NCBI GenBank assembly: GCA_965267605.1 | Contig: OZ254088.1 | Span: 186,001-250,000 of the forward strand | Length of the DNA stretch: 64,000 nt | Origin: G965267605 sp965267605 | GTDB lineage: Bacteria > Bacteroidota > Bacteroidia > Flavobacteriales_E > Vicingaceae | Reading direction: 5' to 3' | Shown: in pieces, positions 54,665 through 64,000 of the stretch | How the letters are laid out: the number at the start of each line of letters is the position of its first letter | Numbering within the stretch: position 1 is the stretch's first letter | Made by a program: the position numbers and the translations under genes | Notes under the pieces: generated by a model | The model's input: only the letters and a program-made list of their open reading frames with translations | Databases searched by the model: none | What the model was told of the DNA's origin: nothing

Positions 54665-54695
54665 TTTGTAAAACCTTGTAATTCGGTTATTTTTG
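54665..54695 (+). promoter_or_regulatory. full Bacteroidota promoter for the acyl-CoA dehydrogenase gene
   Basis: TTTG (54665-54668), an exact 19-base spacer, then TATTTTTG (54688-54695) match TTTG-N19-TAnnTTTG. The ATG at 54725 follows 30 bases later. Confidence 0.8.
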
Positions 54696-54724
54696 TTACC
54701 CTTCCAAAGTTAAAACTTCGAAGT

Positions 54725-55864
54725 ATGAATTTCCAGTTAACAGAAGAACATATTGCAGTGAGAGATGCGGCCCGGGACTTCGCACAGAATGTCTTGAAGC
54801 CGGGTGTAATTGAGAGAGATGAGGAGATGAGATTTCCAGCGGATGAAATTCGTCAGATGGGTGAACTTGGATTTATGGGGATGATGGTGAGTCCCGAGTA
54901 CGGTGGAGGCGGTATGGATACTGTTTCTTATGTGCTTGCCATGGAAGAGATCAGTAAGGTGGATGCATCGTGCTCTGTAACCATGTCGGTTAACAATTCA
55001 CTGTATTGCTGGGGAATCGAGAAGTTTGGAACCGAAGAACAAAAGCAGAAGTACCTGGCACCTGCTGCAAGGGGTGAGGTGATTGGAGCATTCTGCCTTT
55101 CGGAACCAGAAGCGGGATCTGATGCTACACAGCAAAGAACAACCGCGGAAGATAAAGGTGACTATTACCTGCTGAATGGAACAAAGAACTGGATCACCAA
55201 CGGTAGTTCGGCTTCTTATTACTTGGTAATTGCCCATACCGATAGAGAGAAGGGTCACAAAGGAATCAATGCTTTTATTGTGGAAAAGGATTGGGAAGGA
55301 TTTACTGTCGGTGCGAAGGAGAACAAACTTGGGATTCGTGCTTCCGATACACATACTTTGATCTTTAACGATGTAAAGGTTCCGAAGGAGAACCGTATTG
55401 GGGAAGATGGCTTCGGATTCAAGTTCGCTATGAAAGTATTGACTGGCGGAAGGATTGGGATCGCTTCCCAGGCATTGGGAATTGCATCAGGCGCGTATGA
55501 GCTTGCACTTGCTTACTCTAAGGAAAGAGAAGCATTCGGTAAGCCCATTCACCAACATCAGGCCATTGCTTTCAAGCTGGCTGATATGGCTACAGAGATT
55601 GAGGCTGCTAGAATGCTGTGTATTCGATCTGCGTGGGAGAAAGACCAGGGAATGGATTTCTCTTTGTCAAGTTCTATGGCCAAACTGTACGCTTCCAGAG
55701 TAGCGATGCAGTATACGGTTGAAGCTGTACAGATCCATGGTGGATATGGGTATGTGAAGGAGTATCATGTAGAGAGATTGATGCGGGATGCGAAGATTAC
55801 CCAGATCTACGAGGGAACTTCAGAAGTACAGAAGATCGTTATATCGCGCAGTATTCTGAAGTAA
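54725..55864 (+). CDS. acyl-CoA dehydrogenase
   Basis: This FAD enzyme oxidises acyl-CoA in fatty-acid or amino-acid breakdown. The product is 379 residues from the ATG at 54725; a longer frame to 54578 would overlap the promoter and anmK. Motifs are AFCLSEPEAGSDA, YLLNGTKNWITNG, FGKPIHQHQAIAFKLADMA and the catalytic base E363 in IYEGTSEVQK. The sequence best fits short-chain (butyryl-CoA type) members. It is monocistronic, facing murF convergently. Confidence 0.95.
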   Translation: MNFQLTEEHIAVRDAARDFAQNVLKPGVIERDEEMRFPADEIRQMGELGFMGMMVSPEYGGGGMDTVSYVLAMEEISKVDASCSVTMSVNNSLYCWGIEKFGTEEQKQKYLAPAARGEVIGAFCLSEPEAGSDATQQRTTAEDKGDYYLLNGTKNWITNGSSASYYLVIAHTDREKGHKGINAFIVEKDWEGFTVGAKENKLGIRASDTHTLIFNDVKVPKENRIGEDGFGFKFAMKVLTGGRIGIASQALGIASGAYELALAYSKEREAFGKPIHQHQAIAFKLADMATEIEAARMLCIRSAWEKDQGMDFSLSSSMAKLYASRVAMQYTVEAVQIHGGYGYVKEYHVERLMRDAKITQIYEGTSEVQKIVISRSILK

Positions 55865-57136
55865 CTAGAGTACTTCCAGGACTTTTTCCAGAGCAATACC
55901 CCGAGATCCTTTAATGAAGATTTGCTCGTTTTTCAGAGGGTTTTCTTTAATCCACGCCTTTAGATCGTCCACATGATTGAAGAAGATGAAAGATGGATAG
56001 GCATCTTTTAGCTTCATGAATTCAGGGCCAACCAGGATAGTTTGATCGAAACCACTTGAATCATTCAGCGTTCTTTCATGTTCTTCATCGCTAATATGTC
56101 CAAGCTCCTTCATGTCACCCATGATGACTGTCTTGGAACCCTCAAGTGATTTAAAGAATTGTAGCGCATTGTCCATACTGGTTGGATTCGCGTTGTATGC
56201 GTCCAGATATACCGTGAACTGCTCCTTTTCAATGATCTGCGTTCTGTTGTTGGATGGGGTATAGGCCTCAAGGGCTTTGGAAATGTTCTCAGCGGAAATC
56301 TTGAAATGATTCCCGATACATGCAGCTGCAGCCATGTTAGCGGCATTGTACAATCCGTACAACTTGGTTTGTGTGCTTCCGTAGTTTGGAACGGTGATGG
56401 ATAGAAATGGATCCTGGCCTTCTACTTGAATACTGTACGTTCCTTTATCAATACCGTATGAGTGAGTGGTTACCTTAGGAGCCAATTCTTGTAACAGTTC
56501 ATCTGATGCGTGTAAGAATATTGTCCCATTGCCAGCTTCAATGTGTCTGTACAGCTCTGTTTTTGTGTCGATTACACCTTGTAGGGATCCAAAGCCTTCA
56601 ATGTGCGCACTGCCAATATTGGTAATGATGCCATACTGTGGCTGGGCAAATTCGCAAAGCTCCTCAATGTTCCCTTTGTAGCTGGCTCCCATCTCAATGA
56701 TCGCTATTTCATGAGAGCTTGCCAGCCTCAATAGGGTTAGGGGAACTCCTATCTGGTTGTTGAGGTTGCCAATGGTTGCCAACGTATCGTATTGTGTACT
56801 GAGCACGGCATGCATTAACTCCTTGGTAGTTGTTTTACCGTTAGATCCAGTAATACCTATAACGGGAATATCAAATTGTTGTCGGTGGTATGTGGCCAAC
56901 TGCTGCAATGCGCTTAGCACATCCTCTACCAGAATGCAGGACTCACTTATCGCATATTCTTCCTCATCAATTACGGCATACTTGGCACCAGACTCGAGGG
57001 CCTGTTGAGCAAACTTGTTTCCATTGAAATTTTCGCCCTTTAAGGCAAAGAACAGGTTGTCTTTGCCGATACTGCGGGTGTCGGTAGACACACCGGAACA
57101 TTCAAGGAATTTACTGTATAGGTCAGGTATGGTCAT
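55865..57136 (-). CDS. murF: UDP-N-acetylmuramoyl-tripeptide--D-alanyl-D-alanine ligase
   Basis: MurF adds D-Ala-D-Ala to the cell-wall precursor in the cytosol. The 423-residue product has the substrate-binding N-domain (TDTRSIGKDNLFFALKGENF), P-loop ITGSNGKTTTKE, NQIGVPLTLLRL, EMGASYKGNIEEL and YNANPTSMDNAL. Length is normal. The start lies only 4 bases beyond the gldJ terminator hairpin and T run, so expression must come from readthrough or a promoter overlapping that hairpin. Confidence 0.95.
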   Translation of the reverse strand: MTIPDLYSKFLECSGVSTDTRSIGKDNLFFALKGENFNGNKFAQQALESGAKYAVIDEEEYAISESCILVEDVLSALQQLATYHRQQFDIPVIGITGSNGKTTTKELMHAVLSTQYDTLATIGNLNNQIGVPLTLLRLASSHEIAIIEMGASYKGNIEELCEFAQPQYGIITNIGSAHIEGFGSLQGVIDTKTELYRHIEAGNGTIFLHASDELLQELAPKVTTHSYGIDKGTYSIQVEGQDPFLSITVPNYGSTQTKLYGLYNAANMAAAACIGNHFKISAENISKALEAYTPSNNRTQIIEKEQFTVYLDAYNANPTSMDNALQFFKSLEGSKTVIMGDMKELGHISDEEHERTLNDSSGFDQTILVGPEFMKLKDAYPSFIFFNHVDDLKAWIKENPLKNEQIFIKGSRGIALEKVLEVL

Positions 57137-57140
57137 AAAA

Positions 57141-57164
57141 AAACCCGGACGTCTGTCCGGGTTT
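57141..57164 (-). terminator. terminator between gldJ and murF
   Basis: Perfect 10-bp arms AAACCCGGAC and GTCCGGGTTT enclose a 4-base loop. A T run follows on the minus strand. It directly abuts the murF start. Confidence 0.9.
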
Positions 57165-57181
57165 TGAAGATATTGTCTTTT

Positions 57182-58678
57182 CTAGTATCCTCCAAGTCCT
57201 CTTGGACTACCTACACGCGTCATCGCGCATCGGAATCCAATATACTCGGTAGCTTGATCTTCTTCAAGGAATCTTCTGGTACCTGGAACCATCCAGTATA
57301 CTCTGTCTTTCCATGATCCACCTTTGTACACTCTTGCACGGTTGGTGACCATCGAAGTCTGAGCCCACTCATACATCGCTTTACCTTGCGTATAAGCATC
57401 ACCAGTTTCGCCTTCACCATAAAAGATGGTAGATTCCCAGTGGCCATCAAGATAGTCTCTGTTGTCTGATGCTCTATAGTTTCTTCTTTCCTGAAGGTTG
57501 TCGTCTTTCATGTTCACCTCTCTGTAGATCAATCTACCAAGAGAATCCTTTTCAGCAATAGCACCTTCTTCATCGATAACTTTCGTTTTGAACACGTTAC
57601 CTCTGAAAGGGCGGAAGTCTTCAGCATCTTCAAGTGTCAATGGTCTGTAAACATCCATTACCCACTCAGATACGTTTCCAGCCATGTTATATAGACCGTA
57701 ATCATTTGGCCAGTACATGTATACCGGAGCTGTGATATCTGCGTTATCGTTCAGTTTACCAGCAACACCCATGTTGTCACCACGTCCTCTTTTGAAGTTG
57801 GCAAGAATCTCACCAATGTACTTCTCGTCAGAGTTACGCACAGCGTGACCATTCCAAGGATAAAGCTTTCTATCAACGATAAGTTCTGCAGTTGTGTTAC
57901 CGATCAAACCGTAAGCAGCATATTCCCACTCAGCTTCAGTTGGTAGCCTATACTTTGGAAGAAGGATACCATCCTGCAATCTTACGTTACGGTACTCTCT
58001 GTTAGGGTTAAGATCTTCAAGACCTTCAATACGCTTACCTGATTCGTACTGACCAGCAAGGTATGCTTCAGTGTTGAAGTTATCCTCGTTGATCTGATTA
58101 GGGTAGTGCTCAAACAGACCTTCACGAATAAGAATCAACTCATTCACACGGTCAGTTCTCCACGCACAGAAGTCAGTTGCTTGCAACCAGTTCACGCCTA
58201 CAACAGGGTAATCCCTATATGCAGGGTGACGCAAGTACAACTCAACATATGGTTCGTTGTATGCAAGCTTCTTTCTCCAAACCAGTGTATCTGGAAGTGC
58301 TTTTTTAACTACCTCAGGGTAGTCAGCACCAAATACGCGATCCAGCCAGTATAAATATTCTAGATAGAAGAAGTTTGTTACCTCAACTTCATCCATATAG
58401 AATGAAGAAACTGTAACGGTACGCGGGATATTATCCCAGTTGTACATTACTTCCTGCTCAACGCGGCCCATAGTGAATCTACCACCCTCAATAAGTACAA
58501 GACCAGGTCCTGTCTCTTGTTCCAGGTAAGGTACCTTTTGGAATCCACCGTTTTTCGGGTTGTTATATTCCCAACCGGTAGCTCCAGACCGCTCCTTTTT
58601 ACAAGAGGTGAACGCTAGCGGTAGTGCGAATACCAGCATAACGAGCGACACCCTCTTAATTCCCGATTTCCAGTTCAT
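57182..58678 (-). CDS. gldJ: gliding motility / type IX secretion lipoprotein GldJ
   Basis: GldJ is an outer-membrane-associated lipoprotein needed for gliding and for stability of the T9SS core (GldK). The 498-residue product has a signal peptide with lipobox (LAFTSC), then TGWEYNNPKNGGF, typical of GldJ. The formylglycine-generating enzyme-like (SUMF1) domain has GGRFTMGRVEQEVMYNWDN, YRLPTEAEWEYAA, NMAGNVSEWVMDVY and YKGGSWKDR. Known GldJ proteins are somewhat longer; GldK is the nearest alternative, but the N-terminal motif fits GldJ. It is 29 bases after the PorP/SprF-like gene. Confidence 0.85.
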   Translation of the reverse strand: MNWKSGIKRVSLVMLVFALPLAFTSCKKERSGATGWEYNNPKNGGFQKVPYLEQETGPGLVLIEGGRFTMGRVEQEVMYNWDNIPRTVTVSSFYMDEVEVTNFFYLEYLYWLDRVFGADYPEVVKKALPDTLVWRKKLAYNEPYVELYLRHPAYRDYPVVGVNWLQATDFCAWRTDRVNELILIREGLFEHYPNQINEDNFNTEAYLAGQYESGKRIEGLEDLNPNREYRNVRLQDGILLPKYRLPTEAEWEYAAYGLIGNTTAELIVDRKLYPWNGHAVRNSDEKYIGEILANFKRGRGDNMGVAGKLNDNADITAPVYMYWPNDYGLYNMAGNVSEWVMDVYRPLTLEDAEDFRPFRGNVFKTKVIDEEGAIAEKDSLGRLIYREVNMKDDNLQERRNYRASDNRDYLDGHWESTIFYGEGETGDAYTQGKAMYEWAQTSMVTNRARVYKGGSWKDRVYWMVPGTRRFLEEDQATEYIGFRCAMTRVGSPRGLGGY

Positions 58679-58707
58679 GTCTAAAAAGTTTGTTCGTTCT
58701 TAAATAA

Positions 58708-59673
58708 CTAGAAGGAAGGACAACTTATTGTTCTGAATTTTCTCCTTCTTGGTCTACAATCGAATCGCAGTGTACACGAAATCTCATGTGAACCAGCAGT
58801 TTTTGTTCCCAGTTTGGATACTGTGATATCATAACTGTATCCAACTTTAAAGTTACCCTGGTCGATACCGAACAGTGCGATAAAGGCATCAGCGTTTCTG
58901 TACCACAGACCACCTACCATCACACCCTTGGTAACATACATACCAAAGTTGATTTGCTTAAAGTCTTCCTGTAATCGAAACAGGATATTAGGAGAGATTT
59001 TGGTTTCATCACGTGCTGGAACTTCAAGAACCGCACCAGCATGACCTGTAAATTTCATAGGAAGTGGGCTAACTCCTTGAATTACAGATTCATCAGGCTC
59101 AGTAATGTGATGAACTGCAAATCCGAAGAAGAACTTCTCACTGAACCCCAGCATTCCTGCAGAGAAATCAGCTGTATTTACAGGTTTGTCTCTTTGAATT
59201 TCGTTAGTGGTGTACACAAAACCACGTCTCGGGTCAATCATGTCACCAAATGTCAATTTCGACCAATCCACATGTTTGTGGTGGTACGAGGCTTCAAGTG
59301 CAGCTCGGATAGAGAATTTCCTATTCACCTGAAGTTGATAGGAATAGATAAAGCTTGCACGCGTTGTCGTTAGGGTTCCAATACCAGCCTGATCATGCAT
59401 CGCAATAATTCCGATACCACCAGAGATATCGTCAATATGCTGATCATAAGACGCGTTGTACGTAACGTAGTTACCGCTAATGCCAGGCCATTGGTTACGA
59501 TAGTTAAAGATAACCCTCGGACATCTAGCTGTCCCAGCGAACGCTGGATTCAGGTATAGTGGATTGGCATAAAACTGAGTGAACTCAGGATCCTGTGCGT
59601 TTGCCTCTTGCGGTGCCAACGCAAGAATAGCCAATACCCCTAAAGCAAGTTTAGATAAGTTGGATTTTAGCAT
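58708..59673 (-). CDS. PorP/SprF-family type IX secretion membrane protein
   Basis: The product has 321 residues. A signal peptide (about 1-26) precedes an outer-membrane beta-barrel with QDPEFTQFYANPLYLNPAFAGT, YRNQWPGISGNYVTYNASYD and GGIGIIAMHDQAG, the PorP/SprF signature. Family members support secretion and anchor adhesins such as SprB at the outer membrane. It is the first gene of an operon with gldJ and has a TAnnTTTG box upstream. It is divergent from porU. Confidence 0.9.
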   Translation of the reverse strand: MLKSNLSKLALGVLAILALAPQEANAQDPEFTQFYANPLYLNPAFAGTARCPRVIFNYRNQWPGISGNYVTYNASYDQHIDDISGGIGIIAMHDQAGIGTLTTTRASFIYSYQLQVNRKFSIRAALEASYHHKHVDWSKLTFGDMIDPRRGFVYTTNEIQRDKPVNTADFSAGMLGFSEKFFFGFAVHHITEPDESVIQGVSPLPMKFTGHAGAVLEVPARDETKISPNILFRLQEDFKQINFGMYVTKGVMVGGLWYRNADAFIALFGIDQGNFKVGYSYDITVSKLGTKTAGSHEISCTLRFDCRPRRRKFRTISCPSF

Positions 59674-59726
59674 AATAACAATCGTTCAATCACTAATTTA
59701 CTAAAAATTTGGCACACCAAAGCTTC

Positions 59727-59734
59727 CAAATATA
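59727..59734 (-). promoter_or_regulatory. TAnnTTTG -7 box for the PorP/SprF-gldJ operon
   Basis: On the minus strand the sequence reads TATATTTG, an exact consensus match 54 bases before the start at 59673. No clear TTTG at the ideal -33 distance. Confidence 0.55.
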
Positions 59735-59824
59735 GCAAAAATTTAAATGTAATTGACCACAATATGACGTTTAGGAGACCGTTAGTCAAGGGTATTTTTT
59801 GGTAATTTAATCGCACTTTTCGTT

Positions 59825-62800
59825 ATGTTCAGAAGTAAAGAACTTGCCGCCCTGGTAGTGGTACTATCATGTACCCTCACCTTATCCGCACAGGATCCAG
59901 TGATCCATGCCCAAATATCTTGGCAAGGCCTTCAAAAAGAGCAACTTACAAAAGATCTTTCAAGGGAGTTACTCCAGTTCGATGGTGCGTACCATGCATC
60001 AGAAGATGGGTTTCTTCCCAGCTATCATAAGACTGTTTCCCTGAAACAAGGAATGTCTATTAAATCGGCCGAAATAGTGCCGATAAAGACAGAATCTTTT
60101 GATGGAAACCTTCCAAAAGAAATTTCAGAAAGCCTTACAAATGCCTTTCAGTTGAGGTTTTCTTCAGGAAAAGCACGTAATCAGTGGCTTGGGGGTATAA
60201 CAGTGGTGCCTGTAAGAAAGAATCCTGTAAGCGGAGATGTGGAATTACTTACGGAATTTGATGTAACCTACACGCTTTCAAAAGAAAAGCCGCAACTTTT
60301 AACCAGAAACAAAAGCTTCAAAACAACTTCTTACCTGGCCAATGAGAGCTGGTATAAGTTTGGAGTTACAGAAGACAAGGTTTACAAGATATCCTACAAT
60401 TTCCTGAAGTCGCTTGGTATTGATGTAGACAACATCGATCCTTCAAAGATCAGGATCTTTGGATCTGGCGGAGGTATGCTTCCTGAGCTTAATAGCGATC
60501 CGCGCGTTGATGACATTGAAGAGAACGCAATTGAGGTCGTTGCTGGCTCCAATGGTAAATTCGACCCACAGGATTACATCCTATTCTACGGTCGAGGACC
60601 TAACACATGGGCCTATAATGTGGCTAGCCAGCGTTACGAGCATACCAATCACAGGTATTCAGACACGAGTTACTACTTTATAAATGTTGACGGGAACTTT
60701 GTAACGAACCCGAAGCGAATTGCTACGGTAAACTCTTCTACCTCATCAGCAACGCATACCGTCTCTGCCTTTGATGATTATAAGGTATATGAGAAAGACA
60801 ACATTAATCTGTTGAAATCAGGTCGTGAATGGTACGGGGAGCAGTTTGATGTGATAACCAGCTATGACTTCACATTTAACTTCCCAAATGTTGATGTGGC
60901 TTCTCCCATTTCATTGAAACTGAGAGGAGTGGCAAGAAGCGGTGCGGCTGGTAACAATGAATTTCATGTAACCGTCAATAGCTCAACCGTATTCGCGAGT
61001 ATGGGCAATGTGAATACTTCATGCTATTACTGCCCGTTCGCGAAGCCAACTTCACTTACCAATTTGTTCAATATCACCCAAGACGTATTTACAGTAAATG
61101 TTACTTACGGTCCGAACGGCAATAAACCCACACCTTCGGCAAAGGCATGGTTAGACTACATTGAGATCAATGCGAGAAGAAAGCCTGTAATGGAAGGCAG
61201 TCAAATGCGTATTTCTGATCGTACGACAGTGGGAGTGGGTTATATAACAGATGTGAATGTTACAAATACCAACTCGGGCACCAGGATATGGGAGATTACA
61301 GACCCTTATAATGTACAGGAGTTCCAAAAGAGTTTTGCCGGTGGTACATCATCTATCCGGGTGCCTATGGATTCACTTCGAGCATTTGTGGTTTGGGATG
61401 CATACGATTCAACTGGACTGAAGGCCGTTGGATTGGTAGCCAACCAAAACCTCCACGGCACACCTCAAAAGGATCTTATCATTGTTGCACATCCGAAATT
61501 CCTTAGTGCTGCCAACAAACTGGCAATCTTTCATGAAGCAGAAGGCCTTTCTACGGTGGTTGCTACGCCCGGACAGATATACAATGAGTTTTCTTCCGGT
61601 GCGAAAGACATTGTAGCGATCCGTGATTTTGTAAGGATGTTCTACGAAAGGGCAAGTGGTCCATCAGACCAACCGAGGTACCTCCTATTGATTGGAGATG
61701 GTTCTTACGATAACAAGAACAGGATAAGTGGTAACACAAGTTATATCCCAACCTATCAATCCGGTAATTCATTAGACCCAACTTCATCTTATGTTTCTGA
61801 TGACTACTTCGGTATGCTGGACCCATCAGAAGGAAAGTGGAATGGAACGGAGTTCGTTGACATAGGATTGGGGAGATTACCTGTCAAATCGTTGGAAGAA
61901 GCTGATGGAATAGTTGCCAAGATCCAGAATTACAGTCAGCCTGCAGCAATGCGCGATTGGAGGAACAGGGTAGTTTTCTTCGGTGACGATGAGGATGGTA
62001 ACCTACATATGCTTCAAAGTAACAACCTGGCAACAATGGTTGATACCGGCTTCCAGGATTTCAATGTAGACAAGGTAATGTTTGATGCATACCAGCAGGA
62101 ATCAACACCTGGTGGTCAGCGATATCCAGATGTACACAAGTTAATTAACGACCGTGTGAATGCTGGTGCCCTAATTATTAACTATACCGGGCACGGAGGA
62201 GAGGTAGGTTGGGCGCACGAAACGGTTCTTGGCATCAGTGACATTAATGACTGGACGAATTCTAACTCATTACCGCTGTTTGTAACAGCAACTTGTGAGT
62301 TTAGCCGATTTGATGATCCTGCCCGAACTTCTGCAGGTGAACTGGTGATGTTGAATCCTGATGGAGGAGGAGTTGGGTTGCTTACTACCGTTAGGTTGGC
62401 GTTTTCGAGTGATAACTATAACCTGAACAGGTCGTTCTATAGTCATGTCTTCAAGAAGCCCGGTGGTCAATACCAGCGCTTGGGCGATATTTTCATGACG
62501 GTGAAGAACGAAAACATGACCTCTTCGAACACAAGAAACTTTACGTTACTGGGTGATCCCGCATTGATGCTCGCTTATCCTGAGTACGATATTGTTACCA
62601 CAGAGATCAATGGTAACACTGCAGCTGCCGGAGATACAATTGGAGCGTTAAGCAAGGTTACCATCAAAGGTTATGTTGCAGATAATGGCGGTACCAAGTT
62701 GAACAACTTCAACGGGGTTATCTATCCAACGGTATTCGATAAGTACAAGCAGATATCTACGTTGAATAATGACAATGTAGGTGTGTTCAATTTCAATGTT

Positions 62801-63655
62801 CAGAACAGTAAATTGTTCAAGGGTAAGGCGAGCGTTAGCAATGGAGATTTTGAGTTCTCCTTCATTGTGCCGAAAGACATAGCCTATAATTATGGTGCCG
62901 GGCGTTTGAGTTACTATGCACAGAACCAGGTTGATGATGCGAACGGGTACTACGAAGGATTCACGGTTGGGGGAACCGCGCCCAGCTACGCAAACGATAA
63001 CACCGGACCTACCATAGAATTATACATGAATGATCGCTCGTTCGTGTATGGAGGTATGACAGATGAGAACCCGTTACTACTGGCTTTTGTGAGTGATGAA
63101 CACGGTATCAATATGGTAGGTAATGGTATCGGACATGACATTATTGCTATTCTGGATGGTAAGACTGATGAAGCGATCGTGTTGAACGATTTCTATGAGG
63201 CGGATCTGGATAGCTACCAAAGTGGAGTAATTAATTATCCTTTCTCAGACCTCGCGGAAGGTGTACACACACTTACCTTGAAGGTGTGGGATGTATATAA
63301 CAACTCGGCCGAAGCGACCATAGAGTTTGTAGTGGTCAAGAACGAGGATATTGTTATCGATCGCGTATTCAACTATCCGAACCCTTTTACCACTAGAACG
63401 GAATTTTGGTTCGAGCATAACCAACCCGGACAAACGATTACAGCGCAAGTGCAGATCTTTACGGTGTCAGGAAAGCTGATCAAAACGATAGAGCAAAATA
63501 TCAATACACCAGGTTACAGATCAAGTGAAATTGTTTGGAATGGAAGAGACGATTATGGTGATAAGATTGGTAAGGGAGTTTATATGTATAAACTGACCGT
63601 TCGAGGGTCGAATGGCTCCTTTGCTGAAAAGTATGAGAAACTAGTAATTCTATGA
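59825..63655 (+). CDS. porU: type IX secretion system sortase PorU
   Basis: PorU removes the C-terminal sorting domain from T9SS cargo at the cell surface and helps attach cargo to the surface. The 1276-residue product is a C25 (gingipain-type) cysteine protease: H790 in LIINYTGHGGEVGW and C824 in FVTATCEFSRF form the catalytic dyad. A long N-terminal propeptide-like region and Ig-like C-terminal domains match the family size. The C-terminus (NYPNPFTTRTEFWF, GKGVYMYKLTVRG) resembles FlgD/sorting-domain folds. porV follows on the same strand, as in many Bacteroidota. Confidence 0.93.
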   Translation: MFRSKELAALVVVLSCTLTLSAQDPVIHAQISWQGLQKEQLTKDLSRELLQFDGAYHASEDGFLPSYHKTVSLKQGMSIKSAEIVPIKTESFDGNLPKEISESLTNAFQLRFSSGKARNQWLGGITVVPVRKNPVSGDVELLTEFDVTYTLSKEKPQLLTRNKSFKTTSYLANESWYKFGVTEDKVYKISYNFLKSLGIDVDNIDPSKIRIFGSGGGMLPELNSDPRVDDIEENAIEVVAGSNGKFDPQDYILFYGRGPNTWAYNVASQRYEHTNHRYSDTSYYFINVDGNFVTNPKRIATVNSSTSSATHTVSAFDDYKVYEKDNINLLKSGREWYGEQFDVITSYDFTFNFPNVDVASPISLKLRGVARSGAAGNNEFHVTVNSSTVFASMGNVNTSCYYCPFAKPTSLTNLFNITQDVFTVNVTYGPNGNKPTPSAKAWLDYIEINARRKPVMEGSQMRISDRTTVGVGYITDVNVTNTNSGTRIWEITDPYNVQEFQKSFAGGTSSIRVPMDSLRAFVVWDAYDSTGLKAVGLVANQNLHGTPQKDLIIVAHPKFLSAANKLAIFHEAEGLSTVVATPGQIYNEFSSGAKDIVAIRDFVRMFYERASGPSDQPRYLLLIGDGSYDNKNRISGNTSYIPTYQSGNSLDPTSSYVSDDYFGMLDPSEGKWNGTEFVDIGLGRLPVKSLEEADGIVAKIQNYSQPAAMRDWRNRVVFFGDDEDGNLHMLQSNNLATMVDTGFQDFNVDKVMFDAYQQESTPGGQRYPDVHKLINDRVNAGALIINYTGHGGEVGWAHETVLGISDINDWTNSNSLPLFVTATCEFSRFDDPARTSAGELVMLNPDGGGVGLLTTVRLAFSSDNYNLNRSFYSHVFKKPGGQYQRLGDIFMTVKNENMTSSNTRNFTLLGDPALMLAYPEYDIVTTEINGNTAAAGDTIGALSKVTIKGYVADNGGTKLNNFNGVIYPTVFDKYKQISTLNNDNVGVFNFNVQNSKLFKGKASVSNGDFEFSFIVPKDIAYNYGAGRLSYYAQNQVDDANGYYEGFTVGGTAPSYANDNTGPTIELYMNDRSFVYGGMTDENPLLLAFVSDEHGINMVGNGIGHDIIAILDGKTDEAIVLNDFYEADLDSYQSGVINYPFSDLAEGVHTLTLKVWDVYNNSAEATIEFVVVKNEDIVIDRVFNYPNPFTTRTEFWFEHNQPGQTITAQVQIFTVSGKLIKTIEQNINTPGYRSSEIVWNGRDDYGDKIGKGVYMYKLTVRGSNGSFAEKYEKLVIL

Positions 63656-63689
63656 TCGGTAGCTCGCAATTAACCCTTGTTAAATTCGT

Positions 63690-63697
63690 TATATTTG
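63690..63697 (+). promoter_or_regulatory. TAnnTTTG -7 box upstream of porV
   Basis: TATATTTG exactly fits the -7 consensus, 32 bases before the TTG start. porV may be transcribed from here in addition to readthrough from porU. Confidence 0.55.
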
Positions 63698-63728
63698 CAA
63701 CCCTGCAATAGCAGATAATACCCCTGAT

Positions 63729-64000
63729 TTGATCGCACAACGCAAACACAGGCTGGTAACAGCAATTGCCGTTATTTCACTCCTCTTGAGTGTACCCGGT
63801 TATGCACAAAATTCTGGCGGAAATTCACTCCTTCAGCAAGGAACCTTGCAGTTGAACACGATAACTACAGCCGTTCCATTCCTGCTTATCTCTCCGGATA
63901 GTAGAAGTGGTGGAATGGGTGACGTGGGAGTAGCCATTTCTCCAGATGTAAATTCTATTCACTGGAACCCAGCTAAACTAGCCTTTGTAAAGAAAGATTT
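63729..64000 (+). CDS. porV: type IX secretion outer-membrane protein PorV, partial (runs off the window)
   Basis: Only the first 90 residues are visible. A start at TTG 63729 gives a signal peptide (LVTAIAVISLLLSVPGYAQ) and then AVPFLLISPDSRSGGMGDVGVAI, SPDVNSIHWNPAKLAF, the conserved PorV (LptO) N-terminus. PorV carries cargo from the secretion pore to PorU. No ATG exists between the upstream in-frame stop (63681) and this point, so the TTG start is inferred. Confidence 0.85.
   Translation, partial: MIAQRKHRLVTAIAVISLLLSVPGYAQNSGGNSLLQQGTLQLNTITTAVPFLLISPDSRSGGMGDVGVAISPDVNSIHWNPAKLAFVKKD

Overview
The window reads as chromosomal DNA of a gliding or secreting member of the Bacteroidota, most likely order Flavobacteriales. 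The evidence is type IX secretion and gliding genes (porU, porV, gldJ, a PorP/SprF protein), many large exported proteins ending in type A or type B (CHU_C) sorting domains, LytTR regulators with a propeller-type LytS kinase, and Bacteroidota promoter boxes of the form TTTG-N19-TAnnTTTG. I cannot name the genus.

Layout. 1-5.2 kb: end of a Rieske-like lipoprotein gene, then a small basic exported protein, two LytTR response regulators and a 990-residue propeller histidine kinase. 5.2-14.9 kb: an acidic lipoprotein, then a TonB-dependent receptor, a 1344-residue exported protein and a PorV/PorQ-like outer-membrane protein. 14.9-21.8 kb: housekeeping genes (greA, HIT protein, ruvC, a UPF0104-type membrane protein, a glycosyltransferase, a peptide-type ABC permease, a short-chain fatty acid transporter, a flavin reductase). 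21.9-26.4 kb: a 1516-residue fibronectin-type adhesin-like protein with a type B sorting domain.

26.7-47.6 kb is the accessory region, and I read it as a 20.9-kb integrative island. An intact tRNA-Val(TAC) sits at its right edge. The last 20 bases of that tRNA and its flank recur exactly at 26713-26732, beside a terminator that probably once followed the tRNA. A large serine recombinase lies against the tRNA, and its last codons are read from the tRNA gene itself. The left half carries T9SS cargo: type A and B sorting-domain proteins, a choice-of-anchor L protein, an RCC1 plus beta-helix protein, an OmpA-like protein and a degenerate receiver. The right half (39.8-43.8 kb) carries four unrelated proteins of conflict-system character: a SMEK-domain protein, a HEPN-like protein, a membrane-anchored LRAT-like (NCEH) protein and a GIY-YIG-like protein. 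Three related arrays of helically phased 11-bp repeats (AACCTG-type) lie between single genes at 42.8, 43.96 and 45.05 kb; this is the most novel signal I found. A 950-base gene-free stretch before the recombinase holds a strong inverted repeat and what looks like the 5' part of a group II intron without a reverse transcriptase.

47.7-64 kb returns to core genes: folC with a TonB-ExbD-ExbB-type complex, nhaD, an amino-acid dehydrogenase, anmK, an acyl-CoA dehydrogenase, murF, gldJ, a PorP/SprF-like protein, porU and the start of porV. The last four would together export and process the many sorting-domain proteins encoded elsewhere in the window.
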